DNA of 64,000 nucleotides from assembly GCF_036961565.1 (NCBI RefSeq), contig NZ_JBAMDD010000006.1, forward strand, positions 1-64,000. The letters run 5' to 3'. The position numbers and the translations under genes are program-made. The notes beneath the pieces were generated by a model, which saw only the letters and a program-made list of their open reading frames with translations, was not told where the DNA came from and did no database searches. Source of the DNA: Chitinimonas sp036961565 (lineage in GTDB: Bacteria; Pseudomonadota; Gammaproteobacteria; Burkholderiales; Chitinimonadaceae). Positions within the stretch are counted from its first letter, which is position 1. Each line of letters opens with the position of its first letter. This document shows, piece by piece, positions 1-7,596 of the stretch.

Positions 1-76
1 AATTCAGTCAGGTCGGGCTGGCTGCCCTACATATCTATATATGTCATTCACTGGGCAGCTGCTGTGGACGGCGTGT

Positions 77-1231
77 TCAATCCTGCTTGCGATTGCTACC
101 CGCCACCATGCGGTACTCAAACAAGCGGCATTCCAGGGCGCCATTGAATAGCACCGTGCGCTTGCTGGCAGAAAGCCGTATCAACTTGGCCAAGCGCAAG
201 TCTGCCGTGAAGTAATACGCACGCCAGCCCGAGAAACGCTGTTTGAGCGCATGTCCCAGCATGGGGTAGAGCGCATCCAGCCAGGTCTGCTCTTCCAGTC
301 GTATGCCATATGGTGGGTTACACACCATCACACCCTGCTCTGCGGGCGCACTGCGTTCCAGCGCATCAGCCTCTTCCAGCACCACGGCATCGCTCACGCC
401 GGCCGAAGCCAGGTTGGCGCGTGCTGCCATCAACACATCCGGCGTATCGTCGCTGCCATAGATATGCGTCACTGCCTCCGGCTGCTCGGCCGCCAAGGCC
501 GCTTGCTTGAGCTGGGCCCACAGCGCAGCATCAAACTGCTTGAGTCGGGCAAAGGCAAACTCACGCCAGCGGCCCGGCGCCATATGGCGCGCCATCATGG
601 CAGCCTCTACAAGAAAGGTGCCGCTACCACACATGGGGTCCAGCAAAGGCTCATCCACTTTCCAGCCCGTCAGCCGCAATATGCCGGCGGCCAGGTTTTC
701 GCGCAGCGGCGCGTCGCCCGTCTCCCGCCGATAGCCACGCTTGAACAGCGCCTCGCCACTGGTATCGAGATACAGCGTCATCTGTCGCTCAGTCAGAAAG
801 ACATGGATGCGCAGATCCGGGTTGGCTGTATCCACACTGGGGCGCTCGCCGCATTGGGCACGGAAGGCATCGCAAACGGCATCCTTGACCTTGAGGGCAA
901 TGAAATCCAGGCTCTTGAGCTTGCAACCCACACCGGTCACGGCCACCTTGATGGTGCGCTCCACCCCAAACAGCTCTGGCCACTCCAGCGCACGGGCAGC
1001 CTTATAGATATCGTCTTCGCTGCGGTAGGACTTGTCCACCAGCCGCCACAGGATGCGGCTGGCAATACGGCTATGCAGGTTGGCCCGGTACATCAGGGTC
1101 CAGTCGCCATGGAAAGCCACGCCGCCGTCGGTAGGGGCGATACCCAATGCACCCAGTTGCGCCAGCTCTTCAGCCAGCACGCCTTCCAGTCCGCGAGGGC
1201 AGGGGGCGAAATAATGGAAGACTTGTTTCAT
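77..1231 (-). CDS. rlmL: RlmL-type 23S rRNA (guanine-N2) methyltransferase, THUMP domain
   Basis: SAM-dependent RNA methyltransferase of the THUMP family, expected to make m2G in 23S rRNA (the RlmL/YcbY N-terminal activity). The 384-residue protein opens with the family-typical 'FAPCPRGLEGVLAEEL' THUMP start. It has a SAM site around 'DPMCGSGTFLVEAA' (about residue 197) and the catalytic 'NPPYG' motif (about residue 309), which marks N-methylation of guanine. It lacks the C-terminal RlmK half found in E. coli YcbY, as is usual for shorter bacterial homologues. The start ATG gives a full THUMP domain. It lies about 20 bases downstream of the yjbR stop on the same strand and may be co-transcribed. 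Other THUMP methyltransferases (for example tRNA m2G6 enzymes) share these motifs, so the exact target is inferred. Confidence 0.85.
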   Translation of the reverse strand: MKQVFHYFAPCPRGLEGVLAEELAQLGALGIAPTDGGVAFHGDWTLMYRANLHSRIASRILWRLVDKSYRSEDDIYKAARALEWPELFGVERTIKVAVTGVGCKLKSLDFIALKVKDAVCDAFRAQCGERPSVDTANPDLRIHVFLTERQMTLYLDTSGEALFKRGYRRETGDAPLRENLAAGILRLTGWKVDEPLLDPMCGSGTFLVEAAMMARHMAPGRWREFAFARLKQFDAALWAQLKQAALAAEQPEAVTHIYGSDDTPDVLMAARANLASAGVSDAVVLEEADALERSAPAEQGVMVCNPPYGIRLEEQTWLDALYPMLGHALKQRFSGWRAYYFTADLRLAKLIRLSASKRTVLFNGALECRLFEYRMVAGSNRKQD

Positions 1232-1254
1232 GTAGGGTGTCCGAAGGCTAGGGT

Positions 1255-1608
1255 TTACAGCGGCGGCAAGGCATTGCGCTGCTGCTTGGTTAGTTTGGCG
1301 CGCACCAGGCAGTATGACTGGCGCAGTAGATCCTGTAATACATCGGCGCCCAGGGTGGCGGGGCTATCCAGCCTAACCCAGTGGTGCCGTGCCAGATAAG
1401 GCGCGGGCTGGATGCCCGGCAGGTCAGTCAGCTCCAGAAAGCGCTCGTCGGCCACCTTGAAGGACAAGCCGGTCGATAGGGCGGGATTGGCGCACTGCAC
1501 GCAGAACATCTTGCCGCCCACCGACCACACCTGATCGACCTGCCATTTGATATCGCCTGTGGCGCCTGGCAGGCTGGCACAGAAGGCAGCTACCTCATCA
1601 TGCGTCAC
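1255..1608 (-). CDS. MmcQ/YjbR family protein
   Basis: Small protein of about 117 residues of the MmcQ/YjbR family, whose fold resembles a DNA-binding 'CyaY-like' domain; the biochemical role is not established. The family signature is visible as 'CASLPGATGDIKW' near the N-terminus and 'HHWVRLD' in the second half. The start is decided by a strong ribosome binding site: GGGAGG at 1615-1620 sits 6 bases before a GTG at 1606-1608, and family members begin at this point. The longer frame starting at 1644 would overlap the end of mksB and has no such site. It follows mksB by about 30 bases and precedes rlmL, so it may ride at the end of the condensin operon. YjbR-like proteins occur beside many unrelated genes, so the context says little about function. 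Confidence 0.8.
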   Translation of the reverse strand: MTHDEVAAFCASLPGATGDIKWQVDQVWSVGGKMFCVQCANPALSTGLSFKVADERFLELTDLPGIQPAPYLARHHWVRLDSPATLGADVLQDLLRQSYCLVRAKLTKQQRNALPPL

Positions 1609-1640
1609 GTCCGTCCTCCCATACCATCCACCAAGGGGTG

Positions 1641-4454
1641 TCACCGCCCCCGTGCGGTATCAAGCCGGCGACGGGTCTGGGTAATCATAGGAGCCCAGCG
1701 CTCGCTCGGCCGCTTCTTGTAGGTGCACAAGGTCAGCTCACTCGGCGCAAAGGCATTCAGGTTGTGGGTCAACGGCGTCGTGATCAAATACTGCGCCTGG
1801 GTAGCCTTGAGGAAAGCCCCCACCTTGTCGATATTCAGCACATCCAGGTGGGCGAAGGGCTCATCGATAAAGACAAAGCCCGAGGGGTTGGACTCATCCA
1901 TCATCAGGCCTATCAGCAGTATCAAGGATTTCATCACCTGCTGGCCACCCGAGGCCTCGCCATCGTTCAGGCCCATCAGGCCCTTCTGGTCAAAATCGAA
2001 GCGCACGGTCAGGCCGGCATTGGCCAGCGCCGCATCATCATTCTCCAGATGGGGTGGGTCTACCTCTACCGAGATACCGGACAACTCACCCAGCCTGCGG
2101 ATATTCTGGCTATAAGCACGCACGGTGGCGCGCAGCTTGTTGATGTAGGCGCCACGGGCATCGTCGGTCAACTCCCGCGCGCGGGCCACCTCGCGGCCTC
2201 GGCTTTCCGTCTCACCCAGCAGGGCGGCGTAGTCCTGCTCTATTTTTTCACGCAGCTCCAGCACGCTGGCATCCCGCTCCCAATCACCGTGCTCCATGCG
2301 CTCCTGCTGCCGATGTATCTCGTGGCGGACAGCCTGCACCGAGCCCCATTCCTCCTTCAGCGCGGGCAAGCCCGACTTGCTGACGCCCGCCGCCTCCAGC
2401 GCCTCGCTCAACTGGCGGGCCTCTTCGATCTGGCGTGTCTGCTCGGCCTGTCGTACCTGCACCTGATTAAGCAGCTCGCTAACTTGGCGCGCCAGGCCAT
2501 CACGCACATCGCGCACACGCTGCTCCTGCAGCCTGGCTTCCATGGCCAGCTTGCGGGTGCTTTCCTGCTCGGCCTGCTTGCTGGCCAGCTCACCACCCAA
2601 GCGCTGGGCTTCGGCCTGCAGGCCGGGTAATACCTGCTCGGCAGCAGCAAACTCATCCTGTCGGGCAGCCAGTTGCTGTATGGCGTCCATGCCGGCCAGC
2701 TGCAGCTGCAGGCTGGCAATCTGCCGCCCCACCTCCACGGCCTCACCCTCCCACACCAGCACCTGCTGGTTCAGCTCAAACAAACGACGGCTTACTTCAT
2801 CCAGCCGCGATTTGCGGGCCGCCTCACCAAAGGCATGGTCGCGCACATCCACGCCAATAAAGCGGGCGCCCCGACGCTCCTTGTGAAAGCCCTCACGGGT
2901 AATCCAGTCGCCCTGCACACCCGCGCCAGCTTCCACCGACTTGACCCGCTGCACATTGTTGAGCTGGCGGGTTAGCCAGGCCGGCGCATCTGCCTTGAGC
3001 GCAATGATTTCCAGCACCGAGCCCGGCACCGCCTTGGGCGCCGCCTCGCAATCGGGCACGATAAAGTGCCGATACTGCAAACGCTGGCCAATCTGGAATG
3101 CCGCCTGCTTATCCGACTCCCGCCCCAGCAACACCAGGTGACGGTACGGTGCCAGCATGGCCTCCACTGCGGTCTGCCAGCTGTTGTCACGCACCTCCAC
3201 GATATCGGTCAGCAACTGGTGGGGAATACCGGCCTCATCCAAGGCTGCCCGCATCTCACGGACAAAACGCTCCGCCGGCTGGCGCCCCTGCTGCAAGGCA
3301 AACTGCAGCTCGGACAACTGCTGGCGCTCATCCTTGGCGGCCTTCACCTTGCCGTCCAGTTCCGCTTTGTGGCCACGCAGCTTACCCAGCTGGTCAGCCA
3401 ACTCCACCGCATCGGCACCCGATTCCGACTCGGCCAGGGCCTTGAGCTTGTCTCGCTGGCTCAACACTTTCTCGGCATCACGGGCATCAGCCCCCACTCG
3501 CTGGAAGGGCTCCCACAATGCCTTGTATGCTGCATCGGCAGCCTGCTCAGCCGACTGCATGGTCGCCACATCCGCCTCCAGCCTGCGCGCCTCGGCATCG
3601 CTGCGCGCCAATTCATCCTCGCGCACCTTCAAGGCCCGACGCACCCCCTTGTACTGGTGGATATAGCCCCACATGGAATCCCACGATTCCAGATAGCGCA
3701 AACCGGGCAAGACATTCTTCTCCAGCTCCGCGACTTCACGCTGCATGCCTTGCCATTCCAGATAGCGGTTGGCACGACCCTTCATCTGCTCGACCTTGGC
3801 ACCCAAGCCGTCCAGCTGCCGGGTCAGCTCGGCCAGTTCCTGCTCGGCCTCTTTCTGCTCAGTCTTGGCCTGCTGGTAGTTGTCCAGCACCTGCTTGTCG
3901 CCAAAAACCTGGAACACCAGGTCCAGCAAAGCCTTGGGGCTGTACTCGCACAGCTTGTCGGTATCCCCCTGCTCCAGCGCCAGCACCTCGGCAATGGCGC
4001 GGGTCAACCCGGCCTTTTCCAGGTCCATTTTGTATTCGCGCACACCGCGCCACTCCAGCAACGGCTCGGTGTCGGCATCCAGCTCAACCTCGCCCGGCAT
4101 GATGGCGTACTGGCGCAGCCAGTCACCCCCTTGTTTCTTCACCCGGCAGAACAAGGTCACCTTGTCATTGGTAATGGGGAAGAATGGGTAGGGGAACAGA
4201 TCGCCGTTATCGCGCCGGGGATTGTCCACCACCCCACGCAGCCAGGCCGTCGGCTCGGTGTTGTTGCGGACATAGCGCTTATAGTCGCGCCGGCCGGAGC
4301 ACGGCAAGGCCAGCAGGGTACGCAAGGCATCCAGCAAGGTGGTCTTGCCGGAACCATTCGGGCCCACGATGGTAACGATCTGGGCATCCAAGGGGATTTC
4401 TATGCTCTGCCAGAAATCCCAGTGGCGCATCTCAAGCTTGCGGAATTGAAACAT
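1641..4454 (-). CDS. mksB: MksB, SMC-like ATPase of a MukBEF-related condensin
   Basis: ATPase subunit of an MksBEF condensin, which binds and loops DNA in chromosome organisation and, in Wadjet (Jet) systems, in defence against plasmids. The 937-residue length is close to Pseudomonas MksB and much shorter than MukB. Visible parts are an N-terminal Walker A 'GPNGSGKTT' (residues 31-39), long heptad-rich Glu/Gln/Arg coiled-coil arms with a central non-coiled hinge, and a C-terminal ABC signature 'ASGGQ' (about 834-838). Walker B 'FVFIDEP' with D864 and E865 is followed by a D-loop 'HLD'. All ATPase residues look intact. It is third in mksF-mksE-mksB, starting 21 bases after mksE. No JetD/MksG-type nuclease gene is seen next to it. 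JetC of Wadjet is the same protein family, so the choice between housekeeping Mks and defence Jet rests on the missing JetD. Confidence 0.87.
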   Translation of the reverse strand: MFQFRKLEMRHWDFWQSIEIPLDAQIVTIVGPNGSGKTTLLDALRTLLALPCSGRRDYKRYVRNNTEPTAWLRGVVDNPRRDNGDLFPYPFFPITNDKVTLFCRVKKQGGDWLRQYAIMPGEVELDADTEPLLEWRGVREYKMDLEKAGLTRAIAEVLALEQGDTDKLCEYSPKALLDLVFQVFGDKQVLDNYQQAKTEQKEAEQELAELTRQLDGLGAKVEQMKGRANRYLEWQGMQREVAELEKNVLPGLRYLESWDSMWGYIHQYKGVRRALKVREDELARSDAEARRLEADVATMQSAEQAADAAYKALWEPFQRVGADARDAEKVLSQRDKLKALAESESGADAVELADQLGKLRGHKAELDGKVKAAKDERQQLSELQFALQQGRQPAERFVREMRAALDEAGIPHQLLTDIVEVRDNSWQTAVEAMLAPYRHLVLLGRESDKQAAFQIGQRLQYRHFIVPDCEAAPKAVPGSVLEIIALKADAPAWLTRQLNNVQRVKSVEAGAGVQGDWITREGFHKERRGARFIGVDVRDHAFGEAARKSRLDEVSRRLFELNQQVLVWEGEAVEVGRQIASLQLQLAGMDAIQQLAARQDEFAAAEQVLPGLQAEAQRLGGELASKQAEQESTRKLAMEARLQEQRVRDVRDGLARQVSELLNQVQVRQAEQTRQIEEARQLSEALEAAGVSKSGLPALKEEWGSVQAVRHEIHRQQERMEHGDWERDASVLELREKIEQDYAALLGETESRGREVARARELTDDARGAYINKLRATVRAYSQNIRRLGELSGISVEVDPPHLENDDAALANAGLTVRFDFDQKGLMGLNDGEASGGQQVMKSLILLIGLMMDESNPSGFVFIDEPFAHLDVLNIDKVGAFLKATQAQYLITTPLTHNLNAFAPSELTLCTYKKRPSERWAPMITQTRRRLDTARGR

Positions 4455-4475
4455 CGTGACGGGTTGTCCTGGTAA

Positions 4476-5123
4476 TTACTCGGGGGCCGCGTCGGCTGCG
4501 CGACGCTTGAGCACTTCGCCCAGCGCGCCTTCGATCACGCGGGGGGCCAGGCTGGCATAGTCCAGCATCAGGTCCAGCAGCGGCCCCTCCAGGATCACCT
4601 TGTTGCGGCGCTCGATAAAACCCAGCCGGGCCAGCTGGCCAAGGTTGGTATTCATACGGGTCTTGCCGCCCAGCTTTTCGCGGAAATCGGCATACAGCGC
4701 ATCCTCTGGTATGCCGACCGAGACATCCTCGCCCTGCGCCAGTGGCTTCTCCGCCCCGAACATATCGCTCTGCCCCTCGCGTTCCTTCTCGGCTCGGGCA
4801 ATCTGGCGCTCACGCTTGGGCAAAATGATGCGAGCCCACAGCACCACCAGCAGGGCAATCGCATCACGCGGCAACCCCATATTGTTGGATAGCCAGGTGT
4901 CGCCATCGCCAAATACAAAGGCATTCATATCCTCAGCCAGGGCAACAGCCAGATACTCGGCATAGGGATTTTCCAGCAACACCAGGCCCACCTCGGCCAG
5001 CCGGTGATCCAGGCTGCGGCGAAAATCCTCATCCACCAGCGCGCGTCGCGCCAGCGGGTCGTTGCGGGGAATGAATCGGTGCGCGATCAAGCGGGCACTG
5101 AGGATGGACAGGGCGTTATCCAT
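4476..5123 (-). CDS. mksE: MksE, small accessory subunit of the Mks condensin
   Basis: Protein of 215 residues placed between the kleisin-like MksF and the ATPase MksB, the position and size of MksE/JetB (the MukE-like winged-helix KITE subunit). The sequence is mostly helical and charged, with a region near residues 150-185 ('TRMNTNLGQLARLGFIERR') that reads like a winged-helix DNA- or protein-binding element. Assignment rests largely on gene order (mksF-mksE-mksB, as in Pseudomonas aeruginosa PA4684-PA4686) and length, since this family diverges fast. The ATG is preceded by AGGA at 8 bases. It starts 17 bases after the mksF stop and ends 21 bases before mksB, so the three are certainly one transcription unit. 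Confidence 0.8.
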   Translation of the reverse strand: MDNALSILSARLIAHRFIPRNDPLARRALVDEDFRRSLDHRLAEVGLVLLENPYAEYLAVALAEDMNAFVFGDGDTWLSNNMGLPRDAIALLVVLWARIILPKRERQIARAEKEREGQSDMFGAEKPLAQGEDVSVGIPEDALYADFREKLGGKTRMNTNLGQLARLGFIERRNKVILEGPLLDLMLDYASLAPRVIEGALGEVLKRRAADAAPE

Positions 5124-5140
5124 GTCTTGCGTCCTGTTCG

Positions 5141-6403
5141 TCAGTTGGTCGGCCGCAGCTCGCCACGCGAGATGCTGGCCACTTCGGGATGGTCCACTGC
5201 CACCACCTCGCCGCTGGCGCGCAGCGACAGCGGCAGCTTGACGATATCACCCACCACGCTGGCATCCAGCTCGGCTTCGGCATCGCCCAGGAGCGAAAGC
5301 AGGGAGAGACGGTAGGCCGTCTCGGTATAGGTATCGGCCAGCGCCACCGACTGGATATCGGACGGCCCCCCCAGCTGTGCCAGCAAGGCATGCAGCGCCT
5401 CAGCCTCGAACAACCGTTCGGCTTCGGGCGCGGCCACGCCGGGCGCAGCGCGCTTGTCCGGCAGGGCAGCCGTGCTGGCCAGCATGCGTTCACGTTCCAC
5501 CAGCTCGAACTCAGCGATATCCACCATCTCCGGCCCCGTCAGAAAGGACGGTTGCGGCGCATAGTGCAGCATGCCGCTGGCAAGGCCGACCAGCTCAGCC
5601 TGGCTGGCCGTACGCAACCATTCACCGATATCGCTGGAAGTCAGCCCCGACTGCCCCAGGTGCACGCGCTGCGACTGCAGTTGATTCAGGCGACGCTGGA
5701 AGCTGCCCGTCAAGCGCAGCAGCCGCGACTGCGCCATGGCGATGGACTGCGCCTGATCCAGGGTCCGACGCGACAAGGTTTCGTCAGACAGCAGGGTATG
5801 CATGACTTCCGTCCCCTTCTGCACCCAGCGGAACACCGCCTCCAGGCGCTGCTGTGCCTTGCGTATCTGGTATTCTGATTGCGATTCCAGCGCCTCCTCA
5901 AAGGCCCGGTGCAATTCATTGAGCCGGGCCAGCAAATGCTGCAAGGTCTCGCCAGAAACCCGCCCCAGCTGCTGCTGGCCGGCCGCCTGGGCTGTCAGGT
6001 AGCCCAGCTCGGCATCCTCGTCGGCAAACGCCAGCAAGGTAGACAAGGCCGACAAAGCCACCCGCCCCGCCTCGGCTATCTGGTACAGGCCTTCATCGCC
6101 ATCCCACAGCAGCAGGCCATTCTGGCGCAAGCGGGTCAGCACGGTATCGAGCTTTACCGGGTTCACATAGGCAAAATGCGCCTGTAGCTGCTGCGGCGAC
6201 CAACGCGGCTCATGCCCCCGGGCACCTATCTCGCGCAGCACCAGCAGGCGCACCAGCACCTGCTCCTCATTGCCATGGAACAACGTGATAAAAGCATTGA
6301 GCAATTCGCGCGCACGCAGCAACTCCGCCAAGGGTGGCAGATCCATGGGATTGATGTTGCTGGCGAAGAAGTCGCTGAGCGACGATTCTGGTGCCGCACT
6401 CAC
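5141..6403 (-). CDS. mksF: MksF, kleisin-like subunit of the Mks condensin
   Basis: Protein of 420 residues matching MksF/JetA, the MukF-like kleisin that bridges the ATPase heads. The N-terminal third carries a winged-helix-like stretch (about residues 50-115, 'EIGARGHEPRWSPQQLQAHF' region). It is followed by a long helical middle that may form coiled coil, and a C-terminal acidic segment that would contact MksB. The start is a GTG whose last three bases are shared with the stop of the upstream Thg1-like gene (GTGA overlap), implying translational coupling. The position as first gene of mksFEB agrees with Pseudomonas. Sequence identity within this family is low, so the call leans on synteny with MksB and on length. 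Confidence 0.8.
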   Translation of the reverse strand: MSAAPESSLSDFFASNINPMDLPPLAELLRARELLNAFITLFHGNEEQVLVRLLVLREIGARGHEPRWSPQQLQAHFAYVNPVKLDTVLTRLRQNGLLLWDGDEGLYQIAEAGRVALSALSTLLAFADEDAELGYLTAQAAGQQQLGRVSGETLQHLLARLNELHRAFEEALESQSEYQIRKAQQRLEAVFRWVQKGTEVMHTLLSDETLSRRTLDQAQSIAMAQSRLLRLTGSFQRRLNQLQSQRVHLGQSGLTSSDIGEWLRTASQAELVGLASGMLHYAPQPSFLTGPEMVDIAEFELVERERMLASTAALPDKRAAPGVAAPEAERLFEAEALHALLAQLGGPSDIQSVALADTYTETAYRLSLLSLLGDAEAELDASVVGDIVKLPLSLRASGEVVAVDHPEVASISRGELRPTN

Positions 6404-7155
6404 ATCAATCGCTCCGCAATGAACTCACGGTATTGCTCGCGCATGGGCAATTCCATATCTACCTTCAACTGCCTGCGCATAGTCTTCGTTGCCACCCCAG
6501 TCTTAGGATTGAAGCCCTGCTTCTCGCACATATGCCAATAGAAGCCAATACCGCGCTTTTGCCACAAAGGCAGATCATTGAAATTCACGCCATGCTGGAA
6601 CAGCAGCTCGTTCTTCTCCGCGACAGCAAGCCGCGCCAACCTCGTGGCCGCAACATCAGGCGCCAGGCCAGTTTTGCGCAACGTCCAGTAGCAATGGGCA
6701 TTCAGGGCATTACGCGCGGCATCCTCATTGCGCCATGCAAAGTAGTCCGCCACCAGCGCAGGTGTCGGCAGCTGACAAATACGGCTATCAAACGCCGCCA
6801 TCCCTCCAAGTAGCAAGCTGAAGCACGCACTAGCCTCACCCGCGAGAAGGGAATTCCACTTACGCTCCTTGCGATTGAAAGCATCTTCATCCAGATGGAA
6901 CAGCAGTGAGATCTCGTCGCTCTGCGTGTAGCCGTAAACCACGTTGAATCCGCACTGCATCAAATGCTGCACCGTATGCACCATCATGTCGCGAAAGCGG
7001 GGATCGTAAGGCGCCTCGAACTTATGCACATCCTTGGTCAGTCGGGTAAAGCCCCTCCCATCAATTCGGGCAACGATATGGATACCTGGGAGTACACACA
7101 CATCATGCGCAGTTTCAAACACGCGCATCCTGTGATCCAGCTCGTCAAATCGCAT
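6400..7155 (-). CDS. Thg1-like 3'-5' RNA polymerase (tRNA-His guanylyltransferase family)
   Basis: Member of the Thg1 superfamily, which adds nucleotides in the reverse (3'-to-5') direction to tRNA 5' ends. In bacteria the Thg1-like proteins are template-dependent tRNA repair enzymes rather than dedicated G-1 transferases. The 251-residue protein shows the metal-binding palm motifs 'VARIDGRGFTRLT' (about 28-40) and 'YTQSDEISLLF' (about 75-85), with the aspartates that hold the two metals. A tail like 'KRGIGFYWH' is also typical. The eukaryotic HINNLYN motif is not seen; 'NFNDLPLW' sits near the corresponding place, fitting a Thg1-like protein. It overlaps the kinase gene upstream by 11 bases and the mksF start by 4 bases. 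Bacteria normally encode G-1 in tRNA-His genes, so repair of damaged 5' ends is the likelier job. Confidence 0.88.
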   Translation of the reverse strand: MRFDELDHRMRVFETAHDVCVLPGIHIVARIDGRGFTRLTKDVHKFEAPYDPRFRDMMVHTVQHLMQCGFNVVYGYTQSDEISLLFHLDEDAFNRKERKWNSLLAGEASACFSLLLGGMAAFDSRICQLPTPALVADYFAWRNEDAARNALNAHCYWTLRKTGLAPDVAATRLARLAVAEKNELLFQHGVNFNDLPLWQKRGIGFYWHMCEKQGFNPKTGVATKTMRRQLKVDMELPMREQYREFIAERLM

Positions 7156-7591
7156 CGCTCAGGGCCTCCACAACAAATTCGTCATTCTGGAGGCTGACGG
7201 AAAATAGCGCATCAAACCCTTCCTGATGAGTGGGTCGCTCCAGCCGTGCAAAAAAGTCCTTCAGGCCCACATCAGGTATGCGCGCCTTACCCAGCCGCTG
7301 TGCGTTGCGGGCCTGACAAACCTCAAAAGCATCAGGGAAGAAATAGCCATGCACCGCATAGCCCGCCGCCTTGAACTGACCGAGATACCGGGCGCGATCA
7401 GCAGCGGTGGGATTGGTATTGTCGATCACCACCGGCTGCTTGGCCGCTATACAAGCGGCTAGCAGCAAGGCCTCCCGATGACGGGTGCGCAACATGTCGA
7501 GATTCAGCCGCAAGTGACTATTGAACAATCTTTCCTTGCAAAAGCTCGACTTGCCACTGGCCTGCGGTCCAATCAGTACAATGGCTTGCAT
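7145..7591 (-). CDS. PNK-like P-loop kinase (AAA family ATPase)
   Basis: Small P-loop protein of 148 residues resembling the kinase domain of T4/bacterial polynucleotide kinases. Walker A 'GPQASGKSS' is at residues 7-15. 'LDMLRTR' at about 32-38 offers the Asp/Arg pair that in Pnkp-type kinases acts as general base and phosphate clamp. 'VVIDNTNPT' (about 54-62) and a following Arg-rich helix match the 'D-T/N-N' strand of the family. No phosphatase or ligase domain is attached. It begins 5 bases after the obgE stop and overlaps the Thg1-like gene by 11 bases, so the two are co-translated. Inference: it may phosphorylate RNA 5' ends (or activate nucleotides) ahead of Thg1-type extension. Zeta-toxin or gluconate-kinase-like substrates cannot be excluded by eye. 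Confidence 0.75.
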   Translation of the reverse strand: MQAIVLIGPQASGKSSFCKERLFNSHLRLNLDMLRTRHREALLLAACIAAKQPVVIDNTNPTAADRARYLGQFKAAGYAVHGYFFPDAFEVCQARNAQRLGKARIPDVGLKDFFARLERPTHQEGFDALFSVSLQNDEFVVEALSDAI

Positions 7592-7596
7592 AGAAA

